NCBI GenBank assembly: GCA_019753405.1
Contig: JAIKLF010000001.1
Location: 190,789 to 254,788, forward strand
Origin: Murdochiella sp. Marseille-P8839
Lineage (GTDB): Bacteria; Bacillota; Clostridia; Tissierellales; Peptoniphilaceae
DNA length: 64,000 nucleotides
Reading direction: 5' to 3'
The notes beneath the pieces are model-generated. The model was not told where the DNA came from. It was given only the letters and a program-made list of their open reading frames with translations, and did not search any database. Positions 8,803 through 16,986 of this stretch are shown in pieces. How positions within the stretch are numbered: the stretch's first letter is position 1; each line of letters starts with the position of its first letter. A program made the translations under genes and the position numbers.

Positions 8803-9639
8803 ATGAAAGTTGGAGTGATTGGCGCCGGAACGATGGGAAGCGGTATTGCACAAGCCTTTGCACAGGCAGGCCATGAGGTCATGCTTTCGGATATTAAAAA
8901 AGAGTTTTCCGAAGGCGGAAAAGAAAAAATCCACAAGAACTTGTCCCGCTTGGTGACGAAGGGCAAGATGGAACAGTCCGATGCCGATGCGATTCTTGCA
9001 CGCATTACGCCGTGTCTCAACGATGATCTCGGCGATTGTGATCTCATTGAAGAAGCCGCTATTGAGAACATGGCCATTAAACAGGAAACCTTCAAGAAAC
9101 TGGATGCCCTTTGCAAGCCGGAGACGATGTTTGCTTCCAATACCTCCTCGCTCTCCATTACGGAAGTGGGAAAAGGACTCTCTCGTCCCATTATCGGCAT
9201 GCATTTCTTTAATCCCGCACCGGTTATGAAACTTATTGAGGTGATTCCCGGTTTGGATACGCCGGATGAGATGGTCGAAAAAGTGGTGGCCTTATCCGAG
9301 GAAATCGGCAAGACGCCGGTCGTCGTCAAAGAAGGTCCGGGCTTTGTCGTCAACCGTATTCTAATTCCGATGATCAACGAAGCCATCGGCATTTATGCGG
9401 AAGGTTTAGCTACACCGGAAGGCATTGATACTGCCATGAAACTCGGCGCCAATCACCCCATGGGACCGTTGGAATTGGGCGATCTGGTCGGCTTGGATAT
9501 CGTTCTGGCCATCATGGAAGTACTTTATCAGGAATTCGGCGATACGAAATATCGTCCGCATCCGCTGCTGAAGAAGATGGTTCGCGCCGGACGTCTCGGC
9601 CGCAAGACCGGTAAAGGCTTCTACGACTATACGAAGTAA
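8803..9639 (+). CDS. hbd: 3-hydroxybutyryl-CoA dehydrogenase
   Basis: Reduces acetoacetyl-CoA to 3-hydroxybutyryl-CoA with NAD(P)H on the butyrate-forming route (or the reverse). At 278 residues it has the usual length. The N-terminal Rossmann motif [17 protein letters not shown] is perfect, the catalytic His lies in [16 protein letters not shown], and the C-terminal domain holds [19 protein letters not shown] 8803 follows AAGGAGG; a longer frame from 8728 has no good site and no family similarity. Acyl-CoA dehydrogenase, crotonase and thiolase genes are not adjacent. It heads a run of closely spaced genes (ybaK 11 bases on, then hutD-like). Confidence 0.95.
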   Translation: MKVGVIGAGTMGSGIAQAFAQAGHEVMLSDIKKEFSEGGKEKIHKNLSRLVTKGKMEQSDADAILARITPCLNDDLGDCDLIEEAAIENMAIKQETFKKLDALCKPETMFASNTSSLSITEVGKGLSRPIIGMHFFNPAPVMKLIEVIPGLDTPDEMVEKVVALSEEIGKTPVVVKEGPGFVVNRILIPMINEAIGIYAEGLATPEGIDTAMKLGANHPMGPLELGDLVGLDIVLAIMEVLYQEFGDTKYRPHPLLKKMVRAGRLGRKTGKGFYDYTK

Positions 9640-9650
9640 ACGAGGACGGC

Positions 9651-10124
9651 ATGAAAACCAATGTGATGCGTCGCCTGGATCAGGCTAAAATTCCCTATGC
9701 GGATTTCGAATACGATACGGGGGAAGGCATTACGTACGGCGCGCATTTAATCGACAAAGAAGGGAAAGAACGGGCGCATTCTTATAAGACCCTCGTCACG
9801 AAAGGAAAGGAACCGCACGTTTTTGTCGTCCCCTCCGAGCGTCATCTGGATCTGAAGAAAGCGGCCAAGGTGGCGGGGGAAAAGAAGATCGATATGCTTC
9901 CCCAAAAAGAGTTGAAAGCGCTCACCGGTTATATTCACGGGGGATGTTCGCCCATCGGCATGAAGAAAGCGTTTAGCACTTGGATTGATGACTCGGCAAA
10001 AGAACTTTCCGTCATGGCGATCAGCGCCGGCCAGGTCGGCGTGCAGGTGGAAGTTAATCCGGAGGCACTTTCGACCATGATCGGTGCACCCTTTGCCGAT
10101 TTAACCACAGAAGAGGAGGAATAG
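9651..10124 (+). CDS. ybaK: Cys-tRNA(Pro)/Cys-tRNA(Cys) deacylase, YbaK/EbsC family
   Basis: A 157-residue trans-editing protein expected to hydrolyse Cys-tRNA(Pro) formed by prolyl-tRNA synthetase. The family start KTNVMRRLDQAKIPY, the conserved lysine motif YKTLVTKG, the HGGCSPIGMKK segment and the terminal SAGQVGVQVEVNP are all present. The stop TAG directly abuts the ATG of the next gene, so translation is likely coupled. Its place after hbd gives no functional clue. Confidence 0.93.
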   Translation: MKTNVMRRLDQAKIPYADFEYDTGEGITYGAHLIDKEGKERAHSYKTLVTKGKEPHVFVVPSERHLDLKKAAKVAGEKKIDMLPQKELKALTGYIHGGCSPIGMKKAFSTWIDDSAKELSVMAISAGQVGVQVEVNPEALSTMIGAPFADLTTEEEE

Positions 10125-10727
10125 ATGGATTATAAAATTATCACGCCCGATCAATACCAGGTATCCACCTGGACGGGCGGGAGGACCACACAGCTTTACA
10201 TTGCACCGGAGGGAGAGGATTTTAAAAAACGTACCTTTGCGATTCGTCTTTCCTCCGCGACGTTTACGGATACGCAATCGACGTTCAGTGATTTTTCCGG
10301 CTACAACCGGATGATTTTTCCGCTCGTCGGCAACCTGAGTGTCGATCATTCCTGCAACGGTAAAGCGCTCTATGAGCGTATGCTTGCTCCGTATGAGATT
10401 GAAAATTTCTCCGGATCTTGGACGACGGATTCCACGAATACGGCAGATTGTCAGGACTTCAACCTCATTACGCGCGAAGGCCTTTCTTCCCATACCGATG
10501 TTTTGCATGGAGAAAAAAGCATTTCGCCCCATGAAGGAGCAACACTTTTGCTCTATTCCCGCTCCGCCTTTTCGGTCTGTGCGCAGGAGGGGAAACCGTC
10601 CAAGGAAACGAGGATTGCCGTCGGCGAAGGCTGCCTGCTGGTGATTAACGCCTCGCCGGCTCTTGCCCTTTTGACCGTTAAACCCGGAAAAGAGCCCGTC
10701 GTTGTTGGAGAAGTCAGCGGACAATAG
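10125..10727 (+). CDS. HutD/Ves family cupin protein
   Basis: A 200-residue cytoplasmic protein of the HutD/Ves family, a double cupin found near histidine-use genes in some proteobacteria but without a settled biochemical role. Recognition rests on the N-terminal pattern YQVSTWTGGRTTQLYI, ATFTDTQSTFSDFSGYNRMI and the following ISPHEGATLLLYS. The start codon directly follows the stop of ybaK. No histidine-utilisation gene is nearby, so the name gives no pathway here. Confidence 0.75.
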   Translation: MDYKIITPDQYQVSTWTGGRTTQLYIAPEGEDFKKRTFAIRLSSATFTDTQSTFSDFSGYNRMIFPLVGNLSVDHSCNGKALYERMLAPYEIENFSGSWTTDSTNTADCQDFNLITREGLSSHTDVLHGEKSISPHEGATLLLYSRSAFSVCAQEGKPSKETRIAVGEGCLLVINASPALALLTVKPGKEPVVVGEVSGQ

Positions 10728-10742
10728 AAGGCTGGGAAAGAC

Positions 10743-11378
10743 ATGATTACGTTTAAGGAAACGATGCTAAAAAGCATTGCCGCCGGCGTGATGATCGGTA
10801 TCGGCGGAGCGGTCTTTTTAGCGCAAAAGAATCCTCTGGTCGGAGCGCTCTTCTTTACCGTCGGCTTATTCACCATTGTGGAATTCGGCTTCTTCCTCTT
10901 TACCGGAAAAGCCTGTTATCTTCTGCAAAGCGATAAGGCGGCAGTACAGCGTCTACCGGTTATTTGGGTGGGCAACCTCCTCGGCACCGGCCTTGTCAGC
11001 CTGCTTTTGCGGACGACGCGTCTGGCTCCGGCCATGACGGAGCGTGCCGTGACGATGGTCTCCACCAAACTCGGTGATTCGCTCGGAAGTCTCTTTATTC
11101 TGGGCTGTCTCTGTAATTTGCTCATTTATATCGCGGTGGAAGGCTACAACAAGAGTCGCTATGATCTCGGTCGCTATTTAGCGCTGTTTTTCGGCGTGGT
11201 TGTATTCATTCTCTCCGGCTATGAGCATTCTATTGCCGATATGTTTTACTTCTGGATGGGCAACGGCTGGAATGCGCAGGGAATTGCGGCGATTCTCGTG
11301 ATTACAGCGGGCAATGTCGTCGGCGGAGCCTTTCTTCCGACACTGCGCCGGTGGGCGGAAGAAGGAAAGAAAAAGTAA
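10743..11378 (+). CDS. Formate/nitrite transporter (FNT) family channel
   Basis: A 211-residue integral membrane protein with about six hydrophobic segments, shorter than the usual 250-285 of FocA/NirC. The FNT fold is suggested by the first helix KSIAAGVMIGIGGAVFLA, the FTGKACY loop in the first half, and SGYEHSIADMFYF in the second half, which carries the FNT-typical His after Glu. Followed by folD and a GcvT-like gene, a role in moving formate to feed one-carbon folate chemistry is attractive but is inference. Start ATG lies 15 bases after the previous stop. Substrate could be another small monocarboxylate. Confidence 0.8.
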   Translation: MITFKETMLKSIAAGVMIGIGGAVFLAQKNPLVGALFFTVGLFTIVEFGFFLFTGKACYLLQSDKAAVQRLPVIWVGNLLGTGLVSLLLRTTRLAPAMTERAVTMVSTKLGDSLGSLFILGCLCNLLIYIAVEGYNKSRYDLGRYLALFFGVVVFILSGYEHSIADMFYFWMGNGWNAQGIAAILVITAGNVVGGAFLPTLRRWAEEGKKK

Positions 11379-11469
11379 ATGTTAATCCATAGGAACAAAA
11401 AAGAACCGGCGAACGGTTTGTCGGCAAGCAATAATCGAAAAGACGCCGGCGTAAAGAAGGGAGGCGGCT

Positions 11470-12324
11470 ACGAAAACGTTATGGGCAAAAGAAGTCAATG
11501 CATCGATAGAAGATGAGATTTGTGCGATTCGCCGCCAACTGGAAGAAAAGCACATTCTTCCGACCTTAGCTGTTGTTCGTATCGGTGCAAAGCCGGGAGA
11601 CTTGAGCTACGAAAAAGGCATTCGGAAAAAGATGGATGCCCTTTCCATTGCGGTTTGCTCGGTGACCATGGCGGAAGAGGTAAGCGAAGAGGAGCTGATT
11701 CAAACCATTAATCAGCTTTCCGCCGACCGGGGAATTCACGGTATTCTGCTCATGCAGCCGCTGCCTCCGGGGATGAATGCGGATCGGGTAAAAGCGGCTA
11801 TTGCACCGGAAAAAGACGTTGACGGCGCTACATTGACCAACTTGGGACATGTCCTTGCCGGCAATGCGGATGGCTATACCTATTGTGCGCCGAGTGCCGT
11901 TATGGCGCTTCTGGATTACTACAAGATTCCTCTTAAAGGGGTCAATGTGGTTCTCATCGGCAGCGGCCTGGTGGTTGGAAGGCCTTTAGCCATGCTTCTG
12001 GCTGATCGTTTTGCCACCGTCACTATGACCAATGTCTATTCAAAAGACATTCCGGCCATCAGCAGAAAAGCGGATATTCTTATTTCTGCCACCGGTGTGG
12101 CTGGATTGGTGGATGCCTCTTATGTGTCTGAAGGACAGATTGTGATCGACGTCGGCACCAGCCGTAAAGATGGAAAACTCTGCGGCGATGTCGACTGGGA
12201 AGCAGTTACGCCGATCGTGAAGGCGGCTACACCGACACCGGGCGGCATAGGCGGTATCACCACCACCGTGCTTGCCAAAAACGTTGTGGATGCCTGCGCG
12301 AAGGCCAACGGAATAAAAAACTGA
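11470..12324 (+). CDS. folD: Bifunctional methylene-THF dehydrogenase/methenyl-THF cyclohydrolase, apparent ACG start
   Basis: Converts 5,10-methylene-THF to 10-formyl-THF in two steps. The C-terminal NAD(P) domain has VVLIGSGLVVGRPLAMLL and ATPTPGGIGGITT, both diagnostic. The N-terminal part (TLWAKEVNASIEDEI..., GDLSYEKGIRKK, ILLMQPLPPGM) belongs to the FolD subtype with a DLSYE-type loop. The family N-terminus extends to about base 11470. From the stop codon at 11452 to CTG at 11539 the frame holds no ATG, GTG or TTG. ACG at 11470 lies five bases after GGGAGG and gives a 284-residue protein of normal length, so I chose it. A sequencing error removing an ATG is the alternative. The next ATG (11602) would delete part of the substrate site. 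Confidence 0.85.
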   Translation, partial: TKTLWAKEVNASIEDEICAIRRQLEEKHILPTLAVVRIGAKPGDLSYEKGIRKKMDALSIAVCSVTMAEEVSEEELIQTINQLSADRGIHGILLMQPLPPGMNADRVKAAIAPEKDVDGATLTNLGHVLAGNADGYTYCAPSAVMALLDYYKIPLKGVNVVLIGSGLVVGRPLAMLLADRFATVTMTNVYSKDIPAISRKADILISATGVAGLVDASYVSEGQIVIDVGTSRKDGKLCGDVDWEAVTPIVKAATPTPGGIGGITTTVLAKNVVDACAKANGIKN

Positions 12325-12341
12325 ACAGAAAGGAAGGACGC

Positions 12342-13349
12342 ATGGCACAGGAATTGAAATGTAGGGAACATGATGCGGTTCGCAAGGCGGTAGGAATTTA
12401 TGATTTTACGCATCAATTGTTGGAAGTGACCGGAAAGGATGCGGGTGCGTTCTTAGACAAGGTTTTTGTCAACGGCTTCTCGCATGCCAAAGTCGGTCAG
12501 GCAAAATACACCACTATGTTGGATGAAGACGGAATCATTCGCGATGACGTCATCATTTTCCGCATGGAGGAGGAATGCTACTGGATTTCGACCCTCTATA
12601 TTGACAAGATGATCGCGCATTTTGATCAGGTGAAACAGGATGAAGACGTTGCCTATCGCGATCGCACGAAGGAAACGTCCATGATCGCTGTACAGGGGCC
12701 GAAAGTACGACAAGTTCTCAATACCCTTTTGGGTGAGGCGGTGGACGGCATTAAGCGTTTCCACATTGTTCCCAACACGCTTGGCACACAAAAGATTTTC
12801 GTGGCACGCAGCGGATTTACCGGAGAATTGGGCTATGAGCTTTATCTTGCGCCGGATACCGTAGACGCGACGATGAAAGCGTTGGAAGAAGCCGGAAAGA
12901 AATGCGGCGTCGAGGTCACTCGCATGACAACGGATGCGATTCTCACCAGCCTTCCGCGTGAAAAAGGCTATGTTCTTATGAGCGATTTGGAAGGCACCAA
13001 TCCGCTGGAAGTCGGCTTTGATTGGACCGTCGATTGGAGCAAGGACTTTATCGGCAAAGAGGCATTGGAAAAGGTCAAGAAAGAAGGAGCTAAACGCGCG
13101 CTTCTCGGCTTCCGCATGGAAAATGCCGAGCTATCTCTTGCTCCCGGCGCAGAAGTGCTTGCCGAGGGAAAGAGCGTCGGCAAGGTGACGATGTTCACGG
13201 AGAGTCTGACCTTGGGCGGCGGTATCGGCTATGCCTTGGTGAATCTCGAGGATGTGAAAGAAGGCGACACGGTTACCGTAGCAGGCGTGAAGACGACGCT
13301 TGTGCCGCGCGTATTCTATGACGCGGACGATGAACGGATTAAAGCGTAA
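12342..13349 (+). CDS. GcvT-like folate-dependent aminomethyltransferase family protein
   Basis: A 335-residue protein of the GcvT/YgfZ/dimethylglycine dehydrogenase-type folate-binding superfamily. Seen are REHDAVRKAVGIYDFTH at the start, TTMLDEDGIIRDDVIIFR with the conserved Asp region, the GYELYL segment after SGFTGELG, and the C-terminal NPLEVGFDWTVDW, DFIGKEAL and RALLGFRME of the barrel domain. It is 17 bases after folD and clearly in the same transcript, so its substrate carbon probably enters the THF pool that FolD oxidises. Glycine-cleavage P, H and L genes are not adjacent, so it may be a demethylase or methyltransferase acting on another amine rather than true GcvT. Confidence 0.75.
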   Translation: MAQELKCREHDAVRKAVGIYDFTHQLLEVTGKDAGAFLDKVFVNGFSHAKVGQAKYTTMLDEDGIIRDDVIIFRMEEECYWISTLYIDKMIAHFDQVKQDEDVAYRDRTKETSMIAVQGPKVRQVLNTLLGEAVDGIKRFHIVPNTLGTQKIFVARSGFTGELGYELYLAPDTVDATMKALEEAGKKCGVEVTRMTTDAILTSLPREKGYVLMSDLEGTNPLEVGFDWTVDWSKDFIGKEALEKVKKEGAKRALLGFRMENAELSLAPGAEVLAEGKSVGKVTMFTESLTLGGGIGYALVNLEDVKEGDTVTVAGVKTTLVPRVFYDADDERIKA

Positions 13350-13366
13350 GACGAAGAATATCCTAT

Positions 13367-13408
13367 AAAAAGGCCGGGACATCCAAAAAGGAGTGTCCCG
13401 GCCTTTTC
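13367..13408. terminator. Bidirectional terminator between gcvT-like gene and malic enzyme
   Basis: The stem AAAAGGCCGGGACA / TGTCCCGGCCTTTT has a 12-base loop and lies between convergent genes; T-rich tails are present on both strands. Confidence 0.9.
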
Positions 13409-13463
13409 GTATCAAAAAAAGTTTAGCCGGCGTTTTACTCTCCGGAAGGAATATGCGGAAGGC

Positions 13464-14648
13464 TTATTCGGCTCGCACAACGCCCATCTTTACCGCGACG
13501 GCGGCGACCTCTTCGGCCACAGCGTCGGCTACGCCCGCTTCAAAGGGAGCCGGGATGACGTATTCTTCCGACAGCTTTTCTTCCGGAACAAGATTAGCCA
13601 GCGCATAGGCGGCCGCCAGCTTCATTTCTTCATTGATTTGCGTCGCATGAACCTGTAATGCACCCTTGAAGAGTCCCGGGAAAGCGAGCACATTGTTAAC
13701 CTGGTTGGGATAATCGCTGCGGCCCGTGCCCACTACACGTGCGCCGGCTTCGCGTGCATCCTCGTACGTGATTTCCGGGTCAGGATTGGCCATCGCCAAC
13801 ACGATCGGATCGCGGCGCATGGAGCGAACCATATCCTTGTCGATCTTGTTCGGAACGCTGACGCCGATGAAGATGTCCGCCTTTTTCATCGCTTCCGCAA
13901 TGGTAAGATCTTCCGCATCATTATTGGTGATCTGCGCTAATTCCCGATAGAGCGGATTGGTATATGTATCCGCATGCTTGCGGTTCAGAATACCTTTGCT
14001 GTTGTAACCATAGAAGTTTGCGATGCCGATGCGTTTGAGCATGCGGATGATGGACGAGCCTGCCGCGCCGACACCGGAAATGACCACGTTGCAGTCTTCC
14101 GCTTTCTTTCCGACAAGCTTCAACGCATTGATGACGGCTGCTGTGGTTACAATGGCGGTGCCGTGTTGATCATCATGGAAGATGGGAATATTGCATTCCT
14201 CAATCAGTCTCTGTTCAATGGTAATGCATTCCGGCGCCTTGATGTCCTCCAGGTTGATGCCGCCATAGGTCGGGGAAATGGCTTTGACTATGCGGATGAT
14301 TTCCTCCGGATCTTTGGAGTCAATGAGCACCGGAACGGCATTGACGCCACCAAAACGTTTAAACAGCGCGCATTTGCCCTCCATGACCGGCAAAGCGGCT
14401 TCGGGACCGAGGTCGCCTAAACCGAGGATGGCCGTACCGTTTGTTACCACCGCCACGGTATTGCCCTTCCAAGTATAGTTATATACTGATTTGGGATTTG
14501 CAGCGATTTCGCGACAGGGCTGTGCAACACCCGGCGAATACATCAGGGAAAGATCATCCTGATTCTCCAGGGGCGCCTTTAATTCTGTGCTCATTTTTCC
14601 TTTTAATTCGGCGTGCAGTGCCAAAGAACGTGCGAATACATCTTTCAT
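13464..14648 (-). CDS. NAD(P)-dependent malic enzyme
   Basis: Oxidatively decarboxylates malate to pyruvate. The 394 residues match the short bacterial malic enzymes. The N-terminal domain has DLSLMYSPGVAQPC and YTWKGNTVAVVTNGTAILGLGD with the catalytic Tyr/Lys region. IKAPECITIEQRL and PIFHDDQHGTAIV hold the metal ligands, and VVISGVGAAGSSI is the Rossmann motif. The start MKDVFARSLALH (ATG at 14646-14648) follows GGAGG; an upstream extension of 16 residues is not family-like. It is transcribed alone, divergent from the thioesterase gene. NAD versus NADP preference cannot be read from the sequence. Confidence 0.94.
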   Translation of the reverse strand: MKDVFARSLALHAELKGKMSTELKAPLENQDDLSLMYSPGVAQPCREIAANPKSVYNYTWKGNTVAVVTNGTAILGLGDLGPEAALPVMEGKCALFKRFGGVNAVPVLIDSKDPEEIIRIVKAISPTYGGINLEDIKAPECITIEQRLIEECNIPIFHDDQHGTAIVTTAAVINALKLVGKKAEDCNVVISGVGAAGSSIIRMLKRIGIANFYGYNSKGILNRKHADTYTNPLYRELAQITNNDAEDLTIAEAMKKADIFIGVSVPNKIDKDMVRSMRRDPIVLAMANPDPEITYEDAREAGARVVGTGRSDYPNQVNNVLAFPGLFKGALQVHATQINEEMKLAAAYALANLVPEEKLSEEYVIPAPFEAGVADAVAEEVAAVAVKMGVVRAE

Positions 14649-14782
14649 GGACAACCTCCATTGCTCCGGTCGAAAGCGACCGCCCTTTCTCTTCACTTAA
14701 TAGAGTAGCGCATTTTTCGTGGGTTGCCAAACGCATTTTGACGAGAAAAGGGTATGATAAAAGCGTAAGAAAAGGAGGAAAA

Positions 14783-15211
14783 ATGGAGATTTCACGTGAA
14801 TTATTTGACCGACTGGTCGATCTTCGTCGCACAACCAATCGGTTTATGATTGAGGCCGGCATTGAGATTATCGACGCCGAAGAAGGTACAGCAACAACGA
14901 GGTTGGTAACCTCGGAAGAAAAACATCAGAATCCGCAGGGCGTGGTGCAGGGCGGCGTGCTCATGACCATGGCGGATGCCGCGATGGCGACGGCACTGGT
15001 CTCGTTTAATGATGCGGTAGCGACGGTGGACATGAATTATCATTTTTTAGGCGCGGTTCACTCCGGTGATACGGTACTTTGTCGGGCGACAATCATCAAA
15101 GCGGGACGAAAAGTCGTAGTGACCGAAGCCATGCTCTATGTGGAGGAACGGCTCATCGGCCGTGCAACGGCAACCTTTTTGCGCTCGGGTCGCAAGATGA
15201 TCGAGGAATAA
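14783..15211 (+). CDS. PaaI-type hotdog-fold thioesterase
   Basis: A 142-residue acyl-CoA thioesterase-like protein. The hotdog core is recognisable by HQNPQGVVQGGVLMTMADAAMATAL, where the family usually has HxNxxGxxHGG; here HGG reads QGG, with Gln replacing the second His. The central VDMNYHFLGAVHSGDTVLCRA and GRKVVVTEAMLY strands follow. ATG 14783 comes after AAAAGGAGG. It is divergent from malic enzyme and followed by its own terminator. The acyl-CoA substrate is unknown. Confidence 0.85.
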   Translation: MEISRELFDRLVDLRRTTNRFMIEAGIEIIDAEEGTATTRLVTSEEKHQNPQGVVQGGVLMTMADAAMATALVSFNDAVATVDMNYHFLGAVHSGDTVLCRATIIKAGRKVVVTEAMLYVEERLIGRATATFLRSGRKMIEE

Positions 15212-15270
15212 TACCGAAGCCGAAGCGGATCGAGAAGGTATTTCGCGACCTCGAAAGCATTTGGTCAATA

Positions 15271-15312
15271 AAAAGAGCTGCACGGGATAAGTTCCCATGC
15301 AGCTCTTTTTTT
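15271..15312. terminator. Terminator between thioesterase and dipeptidase genes
   Basis: The stem AAAAGAGCTGCA / TGCAGCTCTTTT has an internal GGGA/TCCC extension and is followed by a T run. It separates convergent genes. Confidence 0.88.
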
Positions 15313-15347
15313 GTTCATTCGAATGAAGGAAAGCGACGAAACGACGA

Positions 15348-16853
15348 TTACCGATCCGCGCGCGCAAATGCGTTTTTCATCAAACGACTGGTCTCATTCA
15401 GCACATTAGCCAGCGCCTTATCCGTTTCCTCGCGCAGCATTTTCGCCAGTTCTTCATTCGCTTCTTCCAGCAAAGCCGTCGCGGAGGAATAATCATGCTT
15501 TTCTTTAACGATTTTTTCATCCCAATGAATGAGCAGCTGATGCCCGCGCCAGGCGACATTTTCCTGATAATGCTCGATGTGCGCGATGTTTTCCGAAAAA
15601 TGCGGATCCGCCAGCGCGCCGATGAGGCGGCTCGCCCAATAGAAACTCTCCGTTGAAACATTTTCGGGCGTGAAGGTGAAATACGCCGGGACACGGTTAA
15701 CATTTACGTAGAGCGGACAGAAGGCGTTGAAGACGTTGCTGGCGAACGCAACCCATTCCACGACGCGGCAGGCTTCCGGAAGATCGGGGCGAATCTGCAC
15801 ACAGGCCAGATGCGCATTGCGATTGATGCCGATGGGGCGGAAGAGACCGCGATTCGACGGATCACCTTTTTTCGCATACGGATCATACGGCGTGCCCTGA
15901 TAATGATTGGAGAGGACTTCCTTGACGTCTTCCACGGTGATTTTGCGCTCCGGCACACGGCACCAGGGAATGTTATTCGCCATGGGGGTGTAGTCCGCAT
16001 CCGGACCGTCCCATTTTGTCTCAGTGGGATTGAAGAAGCGCTGAACAATCCATGCACGCGGTGTGTTATAGACATGGTCGGCATCCGAATGGCTGCCATA
16101 GGCATCGCGCGGATTAAAGGCGTCTCCGTAGGAAAGATTCAGATGATGCTTTTCGGTAAATGCCTTGAGATCCGCCGAGCAGAGAAAGTCCTTCTGTTCG
16201 CCGTAGGCATCTGCAAAATCGAACGTATCCAGTCCTAACTGATTCGGCATGACGACATAGCTGTCCTCCGGCACGCGGCGCGCCATCCAATGATGCCCGC
16301 CGATGGTTTCCAGCCACCAGATATCGTTCACATCCTGGAAGGCGATGCCGTTGTTTTCGTAGGTTCCATAGGTTTCGAGCAATTCGCCGAGGCGCAAAAC
16401 CCCTTCACGCGCACTGCGAATATAGGGGAGAACGAGCGTAACGAAATCTTCTTCGCCGATTCCGCCCGGTACTTCCGCAACGTAATCGGGATCGCCTTCT
16501 TTTCCTTTTGCCGGAATGCGCTCCACCATGGGATCCGCACCCTGCACACGAGGATTGGTCGTGAGCGTTTCCGTCGCCGACATGGAAACGTTCAAGGCAT
16601 TTACGCCCGCTGCCGCCCACTGGCCGTCCCGTAAACGGGCATCCGGCATCGCCGTATAACGCAGCGGATTTTCAGGTAGAGGAATTTCCACATGGGAAAT
16701 GACGGATTTGTAGACCTTCGGCTGCTGTTCCGGCAGAACGACATCCAGTCGCTTCTCCGTAAACCCGATACTTCCGCAATCTTCGTTGCGCGCAACCAGT
16801 GTTGAGCCGTCATAGCTGGCTTTTTTTCCGACTAAAATGGTGGTACAAGCCAT
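15348..16853 (-). CDS. C69-family dipeptidase (PepD type)
   Basis: A 501-residue N-terminal-nucleophile peptidase. The start MACTTILVGKKASYDGS places Cys at position 3, which is the nucleophile in this family and may be exposed by processing. The following LVARNEDCG is typical of MEROPS C69. The middle part holds FQDVNDIWWLETIGGHHW and further on CVQIRPDLP, both family-typical. There is no signal peptide, so a cytoplasmic dipeptidase is likely. ATG follows GAAAGGAAAAC on the minus strand. It stands alone between two terminators. Confidence 0.92.
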   Translation of the reverse strand: MACTTILVGKKASYDGSTLVARNEDCGSIGFTEKRLDVVLPEQQPKVYKSVISHVEIPLPENPLRYTAMPDARLRDGQWAAAGVNALNVSMSATETLTTNPRVQGADPMVERIPAKGKEGDPDYVAEVPGGIGEEDFVTLVLPYIRSAREGVLRLGELLETYGTYENNGIAFQDVNDIWWLETIGGHHWMARRVPEDSYVVMPNQLGLDTFDFADAYGEQKDFLCSADLKAFTEKHHLNLSYGDAFNPRDAYGSHSDADHVYNTPRAWIVQRFFNPTETKWDGPDADYTPMANNIPWCRVPERKITVEDVKEVLSNHYQGTPYDPYAKKGDPSNRGLFRPIGINRNAHLACVQIRPDLPEACRVVEWVAFASNVFNAFCPLYVNVNRVPAYFTFTPENVSTESFYWASRLIGALADPHFSENIAHIEHYQENVAWRGHQLLIHWDEKIVKEKHDYSSATALLEEANEELAKMLREETDKALANVLNETSRLMKNAFARADR

Positions 16854-16910
16854 TTGTTTTCCTTTCTGTTTAGGTTCTTCCTGTTCTATATTTCCGTAGG
16901 GTTATCGGAC

Positions 16911-16937
16911 AAAAAAAGAGATCGGATAACCGATCTC
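16911..16937 (-). terminator. Terminator of the XpaC/VWA operon
   Basis: On the minus strand GAGATCGG-TTAT-CCGATCTC is followed by seven T, about 50 bases downstream of the operon's last stop codon. Confidence 0.88.
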
Positions 16938-16986
16938 ATTATAGCCGTCTTCTGTTTCCGTTGGCAAAGGAAGAAGGAAGCCCCGA

